64,000 bases of DNA. It comes from Marinobacter panjinensis (GTDB taxonomy: Bacteria > Pseudomonadota > Gammaproteobacteria > Pseudomonadales > Oleiphilaceae). Both the position numbers and the translations under genes were made by a program. Shown piece after piece: positions 9,081 to 19,359 of this stretch. Location of the stretch: the NCBI RefSeq assembly GCF_005298175.1, contig NZ_SZYH01000001.1, positions 3,410,001 to 3,474,000 on the forward strand, given 5' to 3'. A model generated the notes under the pieces. That model was not told the origin of the DNA and did not search any database. It saw only the letters and a list, made by a program, of their open reading frames with translations. Position 1 is the first letter of the stretch. The number at the start of each line of letters is the position of its first letter.

Positions 9081-10568
9081 ATGAAATACAACGACCTGAG
9101 AGACTTCATAGGCCAGCTTGAGAAGCTGGGTGAGCTGAAACGAATTTCAGTGGAAGTTGATCCCCACCTGGAAATGACAGAAATCTGCGACCGCACGCTG
9201 CGGGCAGGTGGCCCTGCGTTGTTGTTCGAGAATCCCAAAGGTTATGACATGCCCGTGCTCGCCAATCTGTTTGGCACGCCTAAGCGCGTGGCCATGGGTA
9301 TGGGGCAGGATGACGTCACTGCGCTGCGGGAGATCGGCAAGCTGTTGGCTTTTCTGAAAGAACCCGATCCCCCCAAAGGCTTCAAAGACGCCATCGAAAA
9401 GCTGCCGCTGTTCCGGCAGGTGATGCGGATGAGCCCCAAGGTGCTTCGCTCCGCGCCCTGTCAGGACGTGGTGATCGAAAAAGATCAGGTGGACCTGTAT
9501 CAGATACCGGTTCAGCACTGCTGGCCGGGCGACGCCGGGCCGTTGGTGACCTGGCCGCTGGTGATTACCCGCGGGCCGAACAAGGAGCGCCAGAACCTGG
9601 GCATCTACCGGCAGCAGGTAATCGGTCGTAACCGGCTGATCATGCGCTGGCTCAGCCACCGCGGGGGCGCGCTTGATTTCCAGGAGTTCCAGAAGGCCAA
9701 TCCGGGCAAACCCTATCCGGTGGCAGTTGCCCTGGGGGCAGACCCGGCGACCATTCTGGGGGCTGTAACACCGGTGCCTGATAGCCTCTCCGAATACGCC
9801 TTTGCCGGCCTGCTGCGAGGCGGTCGTACCGAACTGGTGCAGTGTGGTCTCAGCGATCTGCAGGTGCCGGCCAGTGCCGAGATTGTGTTGGAAGGTTTTA
9901 TCTACCCGGACGATATGGCGCCTGAAGGGCCGTTCGGGGACCACACCGGCTACTACAACGAAGTGGATCAGTTCCCGGTATTCACGGTCGAGCGGATGAC
10001 TCACCGCAAAGACCCGATTTACCACAGTACCTACACGGGTCGGCCGCCCGATGAGCCGGCGATTCTCGGGGTGGCGCTGAACGAGGTGTTTATCCCCATC
10101 CTGCAGAAGCAGTTCCCCGAGATCGTGGATTTCTATCTGCCGCCTGAGGGCTGCTCCTACCGTCTTGCAGTAGTGACCATGAAGAAGCAGTACCCCGGCC
10201 ATGCCAAGCGGGTGATGATGGGTGTATGGTCTTTCCTGCGGCAGTTCATGTACACCAAGTTCGTGATTGTTACCGACGATGACGTGAACGCGAGGGACTG
10301 GAAGGATGTGATCTGGGCGATGACGACCCGGATGGATCCGGCCCGGGATACGATGCTGGTGGAGAATACTCCCATCGACTACCTGGATTTCGCCTCGCCG
10401 GTGTCCGGGCTGGGGTCGAAAATGGGGATGGACGCCACCAGCAAGTGGCCGGGAGAAACCGACCGGGAGTGGGGCACGCCCATTACCATGTCCGATGACG
10501 TGAAAAAGCGTGTCGATGACATCTGGGACAGCCTGGGGATTGAAGTTTCATCCGACCGCCCCGACTGA
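9081..10568 (+). CDS. ubiD: 4-hydroxy-3-polyprenylbenzoate decarboxylase UbiD
   Basis: 495 residues. UbiD performs the prenylated-FMN-dependent decarboxylation in ubiquinone synthesis. The N-terminus [19 protein letters not shown] and the conserved block [14 protein letters not shown] (about residues 280-293) are typical. The acidic and basic catalytic residues of the Glu-Arg-Glu network lie in this region. A ribosome binding site, GGAG, precedes the ATG. The gene order rho, ubiD, ferredoxin-reductase-like is the same as in Pseudomonas. The cofactor synthase ubiX is not in view. Confidence 0.97.
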   Translation: MKYNDLRDFIGQLEKLGELKRISVEVDPHLEMTEICDRTLRAGGPALLFENPKGYDMPVLANLFGTPKRVAMGMGQDDVTALREIGKLLAFLKEPDPPKGFKDAIEKLPLFRQVMRMSPKVLRSAPCQDVVIEKDQVDLYQIPVQHCWPGDAGPLVTWPLVITRGPNKERQNLGIYRQQVIGRNRLIMRWLSHRGGALDFQEFQKANPGKPYPVAVALGADPATILGAVTPVPDSLSEYAFAGLLRGGRTELVQCGLSDLQVPASAEIVLEGFIYPDDMAPEGPFGDHTGYYNEVDQFPVFTVERMTHRKDPIYHSTYTGRPPDEPAILGVALNEVFIPILQKQFPEIVDFYLPPEGCSYRLAVVTMKKQYPGHAKRVMMGVWSFLRQFMYTKFVIVTDDDVNARDWKDVIWAMTTRMDPARDTMLVENTPIDYLDFASPVSGLGSKMGMDATSKWPGETDREWGTPITMSDDVKKRVDDIWDSLGIEVSSDRPD

Positions 10569-10569
10569 T

Positions 10570-11574
10570 ATGGCCAGCGAAGTGTTTCGTATTCACCTCT
10601 CGCCAGCGCAATTATCGTTTACAGCAGTGGCTGACGAGACGCTGCTTGCCGCCGCTGGCCGGGCAGGCATCGCGGTTCCCGCTGCCTGTCGCAACGGGGT
10701 GTGTGAACTCTGCGAGGCTCGCCTGATCGGCGGCGAGGCCCTGAACACCCGTAATCAACATACAATTCCGGTCGCCGGGCGCCTGATGATGTGCCGTACC
10801 CTCGCGCTCAGTGACCTAGAACTGGAGATAGACGCCGTTATGGCAGCCGGAGACAACCAGCCCCGCAAGTTCCAGGCAAAGGTGATGGACGTCCGTTCCA
10901 TCAATCACGATGTATACCGTGTGGAACTGCAACTGCCCCGTCGCCGGGAATTGTCGTTCCATGCCGGCCAGTACCTCTCGGTAAACCTGCCCGACACTGA
11001 CCCCTGCTACTTCTCCATTGCCAGTAGCCCATCGGCAGAGTTGGTTGAGCTCCATATCCAGGCCACCCCGGAATGGGTCTCTGCGCAGAAAGTGATTGAT
11101 GCGCTTACCTCCGGAGGAGAGGTTACCGTTGAGCTGCCACATGGCCGCGCCTGCATTGCGTCAGCTCCGGAAAAGCCACTGCTGCTGGTCGCAGCCGGAA
11201 CCGGCTTCGCCCAGATTAAGAGCCTGGTGGATTACCTGCGGGAAACGTCGTACGACAAGCCGGTAAGGTTCTACTGGGGCGTTCGCCGCCACGAAGATAT
11301 GTATCTTCGATCCCTCGCCCAGCGATGGCAGGAAGAATGGCCACCGTTTACCTTCCTGCCGGTGGTCGGGGATGACGAAGATAACGAGTGGGGCGGACAC
11401 CATGATCAACTGGTGCGCACGGTATTGGCTTCAGGCCTGGACTGGAACAACGTGGAAGTCCACGCCAGCGGCTCACCGACGATGGTTTATACATTGATGG
11501 ATGCACTGGTAGAGGCGGGGCTGCCGCAGAAGGCGTTTTTCTCTGATGTGCTGGAGTACGCGCCTCGAGATTAG
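10570..11574 (+). CDS. 2Fe-2S ferredoxin plus FAD/NAD(P) oxidoreductase (CDP-6-deoxy-glucoseen reductase-like)
   Basis: 334 residues from the ATG at 10570, one base after the ubiD stop. The N-terminal domain is a plant-type 2Fe-2S ferredoxin with Cys40-x4-Cys45-x2-Cys48 and Cys75. Residues about 100-334 form a ferredoxin-NADP reductase module with an NAD(P) loop VAAGTGFAQIKS near residue 200. In E. coli the gene beside ubiD is fre, which lacks the ferredoxin domain. The usual FAD motif R-x-[YF]-S appears here as CYFSIASSP, with Cys in the Arg position. The likely role is electron supply to a flavin or to a prenyl-FMN or quinone step, which is inference. The annotated sugar-reductase name is only by homology. 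Confidence 0.85.
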   Translation: MASEVFRIHLSPAQLSFTAVADETLLAAAGRAGIAVPAACRNGVCELCEARLIGGEALNTRNQHTIPVAGRLMMCRTLALSDLELEIDAVMAAGDNQPRKFQAKVMDVRSINHDVYRVELQLPRRRELSFHAGQYLSVNLPDTDPCYFSIASSPSAELVELHIQATPEWVSAQKVIDALTSGGEVTVELPHGRACIASAPEKPLLLVAAGTGFAQIKSLVDYLRETSYDKPVRFYWGVRRHEDMYLRSLAQRWQEEWPPFTFLPVVGDDEDNEWGGHHDQLVRTVLASGLDWNNVEVHASGSPTMVYTLMDALVEAGLPQKAFFSDVLEYAPRD

Positions 11575-11666
11575 CTGGGTGCGTGCCTGATACCACAGGT
11601 AGCCTGCGGGTTAGGGTGGCTGGTCCCGAGGTGACACCGCCGTTATCGGGTTTTGCAACGAACCCA

Positions 11667-11754
11667 CGTAGGTCGGATTAGCGAAGCGTAATCCGACAAA
11701 TGGCGGCAATATCCGAATATGGTGTCGGATTACGCTTCGCTAATCCGACCTACG
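11667..11754. repeat. 31-bp perfect inverted repeat, REP-like pair
   Basis: Arms at 11667-11697 and 11724-11754 are exact reverse complements separated by 26 bases. Each arm is itself a small hairpin (GTCGGATTA ... TAATCCGAC). A single further copy of the arm, with one change, is at 54803-54832. It lies in the gap between the convergent reductase gene and hemY, and may also act as a transcription barrier. Short GTAGGTCGGATTAGCG-type repeats of this kind recur in many gammaproteobacterial genomes. Confidence 0.85.
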
Positions 11755-11770
11755 GATGTTCCCGGTGACT

Positions 11771-13009
11771 TCAGGCCTTGGGCATCGGCAAATCCGGCAA
11801 CCCACTGTCTTTCACCAACCCCTGCATCAACAGCTTCACACTGTTCTCACCCTCGCCCATATGGGCATTCAGGCGACTCAGTTCGGCCATGGTTTCGCGA
11901 CTGCGGCGCAAACGAAGGCTGGTTTCGAAGTACTCCCGGGCCTTACCCCAGAGTTCATTGCGCAGGCTCAGACGACCAAGTGCCAGCAACAGTTCCGCAT
12001 TATTGGGGCGGTCTTTCAGCCATTGTTCGGCAATCAACAACTGCTCGTCCGGCTTCAGACCCTTCACCCGTCCATACAGATTGATCAGATCGTCACCCCA
12101 GTGATTGCGCAACACTTTCCGCAACAGAGTTTCGGCCTGGGCTTCGTCCCCCAGTTGCGCCAGAAGGCGGGCGTACTCACGGATGGTGTGTTCGTCACGG
12201 CGCAGGAAGCCAGGCAGTTCATCCCACAGCCGGGTCAGCGGCTCCAGGGATGCGGAAGGCTCGCCTGACTGGCGCCGGCATTCCTCGGCGGCACGTTGCA
12301 GCAGGTTGTGCCAGACCATTCGCTCCAGGTCGCCCAGTTCTTCGCTCTCCATCAGGTTGCGCTTGCGGATTTCCGGCAGCAGGCGGGAGAGTTCGCGCCA
12401 GTCTTCCAGGCGTAGATAGGTGTTCTTGAGCAGTTTGAGCACGAAGGGGTGATGGGGAGCCTGCTTGCGCAGCCTTAACAGTGTTGCCAGGGCCTGCTCC
12501 AGGCGGTTCCCAGCCAGTTGCAGCTGGGCCTGGGTGATGCCCACGGCCATGTCAGACCCGGGGGTGCTTTCAAAGGCTTTACGCAGCAGTTCGTCAACGG
12601 CTTCGTGATCGCCGGACTCAAACGCGGCCTGGGCGGCGGCCAGATAATTGATGAGCGGCGTATCGGCGTGCTCCGCCGATGAGGTGAGCAGCTTGCGCGC
12701 ACGGGGCCAGTTGCCTTCCGCCAGGGCCAGCAGGCCCTGGGTGGTGCGGCGACGTGCGCGGCGTTCGTTGCTGCGCGCCAGCCAGCCCGCAACCATGCCG
12801 GTGCCATGGCGCAGGCGGCGAAACAGGTTGATGGTCATCACCGAGCCTACAACCAGCACTACCAGTAACGCCAGACCGATCCAGAAGTTGGTTTCAACCA
12901 GGTAGTTGCCCAGACTGATGCGAATATAGCCGAGGTCGTACTGCAGCCCCATGGCAAGGGCGGTGCCGAGCAACAGGGCTATCAGGATGATCAGCAGAAT
13001 GCGGATCAT
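11771..13009 (-). CDS. hemY: HemY, inner-membrane TPR protein of the haem operon
   Basis: 412 residues. Two N-terminal membrane segments (IRILLIILIALLLGTALA and a second near residues 43-63) are followed by a basic stretch and a long tetratricopeptide-type helical domain facing the periplasm or cytoplasm. This is the proteobacterial HemY family, not the Bacillus protoporphyrinogen oxidase of the same name. Its biochemical role is not settled, but it is consistently encoded after hemX. Its start overlaps the hemX stop by 4 bases (ATGA), so the two are translationally coupled. Confidence 0.9.
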   Translation of the reverse strand: MIRILLIILIALLLGTALAMGLQYDLGYIRISLGNYLVETNFWIGLALLVVLVVGSVMTINLFRRLRHGTGMVAGWLARSNERRARRRTTQGLLALAEGNWPRARKLLTSSAEHADTPLINYLAAAQAAFESGDHEAVDELLRKAFESTPGSDMAVGITQAQLQLAGNRLEQALATLLRLRKQAPHHPFVLKLLKNTYLRLEDWRELSRLLPEIRKRNLMESEELGDLERMVWHNLLQRAAEECRRQSGEPSASLEPLTRLWDELPGFLRRDEHTIREYARLLAQLGDEAQAETLLRKVLRNHWGDDLINLYGRVKGLKPDEQLLIAEQWLKDRPNNAELLLALGRLSLRNELWGKAREYFETSLRLRRSRETMAELSRLNAHMGEGENSVKLLMQGLVKDSGLPDLPMPKA

Positions 13010-14136
13010 GAGGCATCTCCCTGTTCACCGTCGTTGCTGTCTTCCGGGTTGTCGCCATTGCCATTGTCCAGTCGCCCGGCCAGGCGTGCCTTGAGCAATT
13101 CCAGGGAATTGCTGATGTCGGGCAGTTCCGGATCTACATTCTTTTCAGACAGTTCCTCCAGGGTACGGGAGAGGGCAATAATGCGGTTATTGCTGCTGTC
13201 GTACCAGTCGTTGATGGCCCTGCTGGCCTTGGTAAGGGAGCGGGAGTAAAGCTCCTGGTTGCCACGAAGCACCGCCAACTCTGCTTCTTCCAGCATCAAC
13301 TGGAGGTTGAGCCGGGCGTAGGCGCTCTGTTCAGGAGAAAGCAGGGGCTTCACCGGCTCGTCGAGCCTGCGCACAACCACCACCTGTGACAGGGTGTCCT
13401 TCACTTTGTCCCAGCCTTCAAGTATAAGGCCCTGAAATGAGTCCGGGGTGGCAGTGGAGTCGCCATTGGCTTCTGTCACGAAACCGGGGGCCCGGTCATT
13501 GACCAGGGCACTGTCCGTGAGTCCATGAATGCTGTCGATTGCGGCCTCCAGCCTCAGGTAGAGACCGGTGCGGTCTACGTCGGCCAGGCCCTTGAGAGAA
13601 AGAATTTCTTTTGCCAGCTGCTGGCGCACCGTATAGACACCGATGTCATCGGATTCCGCCAGTACTTCATCTGCGGACTCCAGCGCCGCCAGTGCGCCAC
13701 GGATATCCTTTTCAATCATCAGGCGCTGGTTGCCGACCCGCAGCAGGTATTCGGCTTCCGCCAGCAGCCAGTCGGTGCGGGTGCGGTTACCGGCTTCCAG
13801 CAGTTCGCGGGCATTATGGTCGATCTGGCGTTGCTGGGTGGCGATGAGTTCGCGCTGTTCTGCCAGTTTTTCTTCCAGCGCCTGCAGGCGCTGGCTCTGT
13901 TCACTACCGGTCTGGCCGTACATGCGGTCCAGTTGCTCGGTGTCGCTTTCCAGGCTGGCAATGGATTGCTGCAGTGCCTGGTAATTATTCCACTGCTGCC
14001 AGCTCCACAGCGCCAGCGCTATCGCCAGGGCAAGCGCCAGCAGGGTGATGATCCAGAGAGGCCACAGCCGTTGCCGGGTTTGCTGGGGCTTTGCAATCGG
14101 GGCGGGCAGTTGTGCTTTTGATTCTGTCACGGGCAT
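13006..14136 (-). CDS. hemX: HemX, membrane-anchored coiled-coil protein
   Basis: 376 residues. A Pro/Gln-rich cytoplasmic start precedes one membrane segment (about residues 26-46). A strongly charged coiled coil (about 50-125, with EQLDRMYGQTGSEQSQRLQ) and a helical C-terminal domain follow. It ends in an Asn/Asp/Gly/Glu-rich tail. It is often annotated as uroporphyrinogen-III C-methyltransferase, but no SAM-binding methylase motifs are visible here, so that name should not be trusted. It lies between hemD and hemY in the haem operon. Confidence 0.9.
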   Translation of the reverse strand: MPVTESKAQLPAPIAKPQQTRQRLWPLWIITLLALALAIALALWSWQQWNNYQALQQSIASLESDTEQLDRMYGQTGSEQSQRLQALEEKLAEQRELIATQQRQIDHNARELLEAGNRTRTDWLLAEAEYLLRVGNQRLMIEKDIRGALAALESADEVLAESDDIGVYTVRQQLAKEILSLKGLADVDRTGLYLRLEAAIDSIHGLTDSALVNDRAPGFVTEANGDSTATPDSFQGLILEGWDKVKDTLSQVVVVRRLDEPVKPLLSPEQSAYARLNLQLMLEEAELAVLRGNQELYSRSLTKASRAINDWYDSSNNRIIALSRTLEELSEKNVDPELPDISNSLELLKARLAGRLDNGNGDNPEDSNDGEQGDAS

Positions 14137-14138
14137 CC

Positions 14139-14927
14139 TTACTTGGTGTTTCCGGAGCCACCGTCCAGGCTGGCAAGTTGCTCGGCAACTGCAGCCACAA
14201 TTGTGCTATCGGCAAGGCTTCCTGGTATGCACGTTCGCCGCAGGCCGGCCTGACGTGCTTGTTCGGCAATCCGCTCGACGGGGACAACCAGCAAAGTATC
14301 TTCAAGATTATGGCCGGTATTTTCACTTAGTGCGATGAGATTGTTCAATGTTTCTCCCGACAGTGTGACGATGGCCTCGGGGGAAAAGTCATTCAGCATC
14401 GCTCTCAGCGTGGCTTCATCATAGTCGGGACAATACCGGTGATAAAGTGGCAGCATGGTGACCCGCGCGCCCCGTTGTTCCAGGGTTTGCGGAATCAGTT
14501 CGCGGCCTTCCTGGCCCCGCACCACCAGAACTTTCTCATGGTCCAGCGTGGCCAGCTCTGGCAACTGTAGCAAATCTTCGCTGGTATGGCCGGTTTGCGG
14601 CTGTCGGGTATCCAGGCCATGGCTGGCCAGCACCGCAGCGGTTCCTGCCCCGACGCCGTACCAGTGTATGCCTTCAGGCGTTTGCGGCCACCAGGTATCC
14701 AGCCATTCCAGCAGCAGGCTGGCGGCATAGGGGCTGACGGCAATCACATGGGAGAATTCATCCAGGTTGAGGATGAGCGTGCGGGTAGCAGGGTCTTCCG
14801 GAAGAGGTTCCCGGGTAATCAGCGGCAATACCTGCGCATCGGCGCCGGCATCGCGGAAGCTGGCGGCGAGACGGTCTGCCTCGGGTTGCGGCCGGCAGAT
14901 AAGGATCCGCCGGCCCTCAAGCAGCAT
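14139..14927 (-). CDS. hemD: Uroporphyrinogen-III synthase
   Basis: 262 residues from the ATG at 14927-14925. HemD closes and inverts ring D of hydroxymethylbilane to form uroporphyrinogen III. The sequence is divergent, as always for HemD, but shows the family's start (EGRRILICRPQPEADRLA), the YGVGAGTAAVLASHG block and VTLSGETLNNLI near the C-terminal third. The frame is open well upstream inside hemC. I chose the start that follows the hemC stop by 4 bases and gives the usual length. An ATG 8 codons earlier, overlapping hemC, is an alternative. Confidence 0.88.
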   Translation of the reverse strand: MLLEGRRILICRPQPEADRLAASFRDAGADAQVLPLITREPLPEDPATRTLILNLDEFSHVIAVSPYAASLLLEWLDTWWPQTPEGIHWYGVGAGTAAVLASHGLDTRQPQTGHTSEDLLQLPELATLDHEKVLVVRGQEGRELIPQTLEQRGARVTMLPLYHRYCPDYDEATLRAMLNDFSPEAIVTLSGETLNNLIALSENTGHNLEDTLLVVPVERIAEQARQAGLRRTCIPGSLADSTIVAAVAEQLASLDGGSGNTK

Positions 14928-14931
14928 GGAA

Positions 14932-15873
14932 TCAGGTCGGGGTGTGGCCATAGATGTCAGCCAGTACCTTGTCTGCGCCCAGGGCGAGCAGGTCTTCTGC
15001 CAGCTCGCGACCCAGGCGTTCGCCTTCGCTTCGGGGGGCGCGGCCTTCCACCCGGAACACCTTGGTGCCGTCAACGGCGCCCACCAGGCCTCGCAGCCAC
15101 AGGGTGTCATCGTCTTCCAGCAGGGCGTACGCGGCGATAGGCACCTGGCAGCCACCCTGCAGGCGACGGTTCAATGCCCGCTCCGCCTTGACGCGATCCG
15201 AGGTGTCTCGGTGATCCAGGGGTTCCAGCATGCTGATCAGCTCGGCATCGTCCAGCCGGCACTCAATACCCAGTGCGCCCTGGCCCACGGCGGGCAGAGA
15301 GACGCTGTCCGGCAGGCAGTAGCGGATACGCTCATGGAAGCCCAGGCGTTTGAGCCCGGAGCTGGCCAGTACGATGGCGTTGTAGTCGCCGGCATCCAGC
15401 TTCGCCAGACGGGTATTGACGTTGCCGCGCAGGGTGCGGATTTCCAGGTCCGGCCGATAGGCACGAAGCTGGGCCTCCCGGCGCAGGCTGGCGGTACCCA
15501 CGACAGCGCCGTGGGGCAGTGCATCCACGTTCTCAAAGTCGTTGCTGACGAAGGCGTCGGTGGGATCTTCGCGTTCGCAGATAGCCACCAGGCCGAGACC
15601 TTCAGGGAACTCCATGGGTACATCCTTCATGGAGTGCACGGCCAGATCCGCCTGACCTGCCAGCATGGCCTCTTCGAGTTCCTTGACGAACAGGCCCTTG
15701 CCACCGATCTTGGCCAGCGGTACGTCCAGGATTTTGTCGCCCTGGGTTTTGATCTTGACCAGTTCAACCTCAATGTTGTCATTGAGCCGTTCCAGTTCGG
15801 ACTTGATGAATTCCGCCTGCCACAGTGCCAGTGCACTGCTGCGGGTTGCGATGCGAAGGGTTCGTTTTGACAT
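14932..15873 (-). CDS. hemC: Hydroxymethylbilane synthase (porphobilinogen deaminase)
   Basis: 313 residues. HemC polymerises four porphobilinogens on a dipyrromethane cofactor. Clear motifs are [16 protein letters not shown] at the N-terminus, [27 protein letters not shown], and the cofactor-binding cysteine in [13 protein letters not shown] placed the start at 15873, because the protein then begins [11 protein letters not shown] as in the family; the frame is open 26 codons further. It is the first gene of hemC-hemD-hemX-hemY, transcribed away from algR, as in Pseudomonas. Confidence 0.96.
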   Translation of the reverse strand: MSKRTLRIATRSSALALWQAEFIKSELERLNDNIEVELVKIKTQGDKILDVPLAKIGGKGLFVKELEEAMLAGQADLAVHSMKDVPMEFPEGLGLVAICEREDPTDAFVSNDFENVDALPHGAVVGTASLRREAQLRAYRPDLEIRTLRGNVNTRLAKLDAGDYNAIVLASSGLKRLGFHERIRYCLPDSVSLPAVGQGALGIECRLDDAELISMLEPLDHRDTSDRVKAERALNRRLQGGCQVPIAAYALLEDDDTLWLRGLVGAVDGTKVFRVEGRAPRSEGERLGRELAEDLLALGADKVLADIYGHTPT

Positions 15874-15970
15874 GTTGCTCGTTGCCGGATCTGAAAAATG
15901 GTACGCCAAGGGTACCCTTTGTGGGGCCAATTGTGGAGCCGAATGTCGCACTCCTGCGTTGACGGAAGGG

Positions 15971-16726
15971 CTACCCGGGGCGGTGCTCGTTTAACCACTG
16001 CCGGACCGAGGCCGTGTGCCTCCGGCTTACGGGCAGTTGGCCGTGATTGTCCGTCAGGTCGATAAAATTCTGACCGTCACCGCGTCTCAGCAGGGCCTGG
16101 ATAAACCGCACGCCAACCAGGGTGTGGCGGTGAATTCTCAGCAAGTGTTGTGGATAAGTGCTTTCCAGTTCTTTCAGGGTGTAATCGGTCACCGTCTCGC
16201 CACGGACATGGTGGATGGTGACGTATTTCTGGTCGGCCTCGCAGTAGAGGATTGCCCGGATATCGACCAGTTCGGTGCCGCGGTGGGTGCGAACCGCAAT
16301 CTGTTCATCCGTGCCTGACTCCTTTGCTGCCAGCGCCTGCAGTTGCACCCGGTTGACCCGGCCGGCACGCTTCAATGCCTCTGCCAGGGCCTCGCGACGA
16401 ACCGGCTTGAGCAGGTAGGCCACTGCAGGCACATCGAATGCCTGGATGGCGTAATGGTCATACGCGGTGCAGAAGATAATGGCCGGTGGTGCTTCCAGTG
16501 TCGCAATTCGCTCCGCGGCTTCCATACCGTCCATGCCCGGCATGCGGATGTCCAGTAGCAGGATATCGGGTGCCTGCTGCGCGATTTTTGCCAGCACCCC
16601 TTCACCGTCACCAGCCTCGCCACACACGTCATAGCCTGGCATGGCTTCCACCAGCCTGCGGATGCGTTCCCGGGCCAGGGGCTCGTCATCGGCAATCAAT
16701 ATACTGCGGCTGTTTGCATCGGCCAT
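15971..16726 (-). CDS. algR: AlgR-type LytTR response regulator
   Basis: 251 residues. The N-terminal receiver has the acidic pair ADDE (12-15), the phosphorylatable Asp59 in LLLDIRMPG, and the conserved Lys in YLLKPVR. The C-terminal LytTR DNA-binding domain (about 145-245) includes [12 protein letters not shown] and [11 protein letters not shown]. It is the cognate regulator of the kinase encoded 17 bases upstream. In P. aeruginosa AlgR controls alginate synthesis and type IV pilus genes, and it occupies this same place between algZ/fimS and hemC. Targets in this organism are unknown from the window. Confidence 0.92.
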   Translation of the reverse strand: MADANSRSILIADDEPLARERIRRLVEAMPGYDVCGEAGDGEGVLAKIAQQAPDILLLDIRMPGMDGMEAAERIATLEAPPAIIFCTAYDHYAIQAFDVPAVAYLLKPVRREALAEALKRAGRVNRVQLQALAAKESGTDEQIAVRTHRGTELVDIRAILYCEADQKYVTIHHVRGETVTDYTLKELESTYPQHLLRIHRHTLVGVRFIQALLRRGDGQNFIDLTDNHGQLPVSRRHTASVRQWLNEHRPG

Positions 16727-16743
16727 AGGCGGCTGTTCACTCC

Positions 16744-17826
16744 TTATCCCGGGTTGGCATTGCCACTCGCCTTCTGCCAGGGCAGACGGAGAGTGACGGT
16801 ATATATATCATTCTGGTGGCTGTGTTTCAGTACCGCGGGCTCGCCGAACAGGGCGTGGAGGCGGGACTGGATGTTGGCCAGCGCCATGCGGTTGCCGTCG
16901 TGGCCGCCCTGGTCGGGGGCGGGGCGAGGGTTTTGCACCATCAGATAGACAAATGGCCCCTTGCGGTAGCCCTCAACCTTCACGGTACCCCCGTTCGGCC
17001 GGGGCTGGATACCGTGATAGATGGCATTCTCCACCAGAGGCTGCAGGGTCAGGGGAGGAATGGCCTGCTGGTCCAGACCGTCCTCAATATGCCAGTCCAG
17101 TGTCAGCCGGTCTTCCAGGCGTAGCTTTTCGATGGCCAGGTAGCGCCGGCACAGGTCCAGTTCATCAGCCAGGGCGATCAGGCGGTCACCGTTACGGAGG
17201 CTGGCGCGGAACAGTTCGGACAGATCGAGCACAGCGTCTTCGGCCCTTTCCGGGTTTACCGATATCAGGCTGGCAATGGTGTTCATGCTGTTGAACAGGA
17301 AGTGGGGGTGAATCCTCGCCTGCAGGGCCGTCAGCCGCGCCTGCATTTCCGATTCCCGCTGCTGCTGCCACTGGAACTGCAGGTAGAAGTAGCGCAGTAC
17401 CATCAGGGTGATCAGCAGCGCCAGTAACAGTTTCTTGGCCACGCCCTGCCAGGCTTCCATACCGGGCCGGGGATTCAGCACGCTGTCGGCGAAGAGGCTG
17501 AAAGCCAGCACGTCCAGCAACACGATGGCAACAATCACGGCAGTGGCGCGGGGAACGTTCAGCCCTGAGAGCCAGCGCCGCAGCAGGCAGATCAGGGCGG
17601 CACTGGTGAGGACGGTCCATTGCACGAACAGCGACAGCAGGCCGAAATAGTTCCAGTCAATCCAGTGACTCTGGGCCTGAACGATGGACAACACCAGCAC
17701 CAGCAGTTCGCTGGTCACCACCAGCATGAAAACGGCCCGCACCCGGCACAGGTCCGGCACATAGAAATCGGAGTCGCTGACTGGAGCTTCCCTTGCCGAG
17801 GTCTCCCTGTTTTGTCGTGCTGCCAT
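16744..17826 (-). CDS. algZ: AlgZ/FimS-type LytS-family sensor kinase
   Basis: About 360 residues from the ATG at 17826, which has AGGAACAGG just upstream. The frame is open 27 codons further. Four membrane segments fill the first half. The phosphoacceptor region is ARIHPHFLFNSMNTI, the His_kinase (LytS) type, followed by the N box LVENAIYHG. The place where a glycine-rich G1 box normally sits reads MVQNPRPAP, so the ATP lid is unusual. Missing canonical boxes have also been described for P. aeruginosa FimS. Paired with algR (17-base gap) and divergent from argH. Confidence 0.9.
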   Translation of the reverse strand: MAARQNRETSAREAPVSDSDFYVPDLCRVRAVFMLVVTSELLVLVLSIVQAQSHWIDWNYFGLLSLFVQWTVLTSAALICLLRRWLSGLNVPRATAVIVAIVLLDVLAFSLFADSVLNPRPGMEAWQGVAKKLLLALLITLMVLRYFYLQFQWQQQRESEMQARLTALQARIHPHFLFNSMNTIASLISVNPERAEDAVLDLSELFRASLRNGDRLIALADELDLCRRYLAIEKLRLEDRLTLDWHIEDGLDQQAIPPLTLQPLVENAIYHGIQPRPNGGTVKVEGYRKGPFVYLMVQNPRPAPDQGGHDGNRMALANIQSRLHALFGEPAVLKHSHQNDIYTVTLRLPWQKASGNANPG

Positions 17827-17957
17827 TGAACCTGTTCCTGAATCCCTGTTCGTGAATCGGGAGGGCAACTGTCGGCTGCAGAATGCTATAATCCCGCGAC
17901 ACTCCATTTACCCATTCCCGCAGAATGATGCCGGGCTGTCAGCAGGAAAGATAGACC

Positions 17958-19349
17958 ATGACGGATCAGAACAAGAGCGCCGAGAAACCCTGGGGCGGTC
18001 GTTTTACCGAACCCACCGATGCCTTCGTGGAACGTTTTACCGCGTCCGTGGGCTTTGACCAGCGCCTGTATCACCACGATATTACCGGTTCCATTGCCCA
18101 CGCCACCATGCTGGCGGAAGTGGGCGTGCTGACCATCGAAGAGCGTGACACCATCATCGAGGGCCTGAAAGCCGTCAAGGCCGACATCGAGGCAGGCACG
18201 TTCGAATGGTCGGTGAGCCTGGAAGACGTGCACATGAACATCGAAGCGCGGCTGACGGACCGCATCGGAATTACCGGCAAGAAGCTGCATACCGGTCGCA
18301 GCCGTAATGACCAGGTGGCCACGGACATCCGCCTGTACCTGCGTGATGAAATCGATGTCATTGCCGAAGAACTCAGGCGCCTGCAGGCCGGTTTGCTGGA
18401 CCTGGCCGAGCGTGAGGCGGAGACGATCATGCCCGGGTTCACCCACCTGCAGACCGCCCAGCCGGTTACTTTCGGCCACCATCTTCTGGCCTGGTATGAA
18501 ATGCTGGTCAGGGACGCCGAGCGCCTGCAGGACTGCCGCAAGCGGGTGAATGTGATGCCCCTGGGTGCCGCTGCACTGGCCGGGACCACTTACCCGATTG
18601 ACCGCAGCATTACCGCAAAACTGTTGGGCTTTGACCGGCCCAGCGAGAACTCCCTGGACTCCGTCAGCGACCGGGACTTTGCCATCGAATTCTGCAGCTT
18701 CGCGGCCCTGCTGATGACGCACTTGTCGAGATTCAGCGAAGAACTGGTGCTGTGGACCTCCGCACAGTTTGATTTCATCGATCTGCCGGACCGTTTCTGC
18801 ACCGGATCCTCGATCATGCCCCAGAAGAAGAATCCGGACGTGCCAGAGCTGGTGCGCGGCAAGACCGGCCGGGTGAACGGGCATCTGATCAGCCTGCTGA
18901 CCCTGATGAAGAGCCAGCCGCTGGCCTACAACAAGGACAACCAGGAGGACAAGGAGCCGCTGTTTGACACGGTGGATACCGTGAAGGGTTGTCTCAAAGC
19001 CTACGCCGACATGATTCCGGCCATCGAAGCCCGGGCAGACAACATGCGCGTGGCGGCCAAGCGGGGCTTCTCAACCGCCACCGATCTGGCGGACTACCTG
19101 GTCAAGAAGGGCGTGGCCTTCCGCGATGCTCACGAGATTGTGGGCAAGGCAGTGGCCTTTGGTGTGGCCGAAGGTCGTGATCTGTCAGAAATGACCACTG
19201 ACGAGCTGAAGCGATTCTCCGATGTTATCGGTGAGGACGTGTTCGATGTACTGACCCTGGAAGGTTCGGTGCAGGCACGTGATCACCTCGGCGGTACCGC
19301 GCCCAACCAGGTGCGTGCCGCTGTGGCCCGCGCGCGGAAGGCACTCTAG
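17958..19349 (+). CDS. argH: Argininosuccinate lyase
   Basis: 463 residues, the family length. ArgH splits argininosuccinate into arginine and fumarate, the last step of arginine synthesis. Key motifs are [12 protein letters not shown] at the N-terminus, [13 protein letters not shown], the [16 protein letters not shown] block with the catalytic histidine, and the superfamily signature [12 protein letters not shown] with the catalytic serine. It is transcribed divergently from algZ and ends 10 bases from the stop of the convergent GGDEF-EAL gene. Confidence 0.98.
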   Translation: MTDQNKSAEKPWGGRFTEPTDAFVERFTASVGFDQRLYHHDITGSIAHATMLAEVGVLTIEERDTIIEGLKAVKADIEAGTFEWSVSLEDVHMNIEARLTDRIGITGKKLHTGRSRNDQVATDIRLYLRDEIDVIAEELRRLQAGLLDLAEREAETIMPGFTHLQTAQPVTFGHHLLAWYEMLVRDAERLQDCRKRVNVMPLGAAALAGTTYPIDRSITAKLLGFDRPSENSLDSVSDRDFAIEFCSFAALLMTHLSRFSEELVLWTSAQFDFIDLPDRFCTGSSIMPQKKNPDVPELVRGKTGRVNGHLISLLTLMKSQPLAYNKDNQEDKEPLFDTVDTVKGCLKAYADMIPAIEARADNMRVAAKRGFSTATDLADYLVKKGVAFRDAHEIVGKAVAFGVAEGRDLSEMTTDELKRFSDVIGEDVFDVLTLEGSVQARDHLGGTAPNQVRAAVARARKAL

Positions 19350-19359
19350 TCAGCGAATC

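Noticed and set aside
13006..14136. HemX as uroporphyrinogen-III methyltransferase
   Set aside because: There is no SAM-binding motif; it is a membrane-anchored coiled-coil protein.
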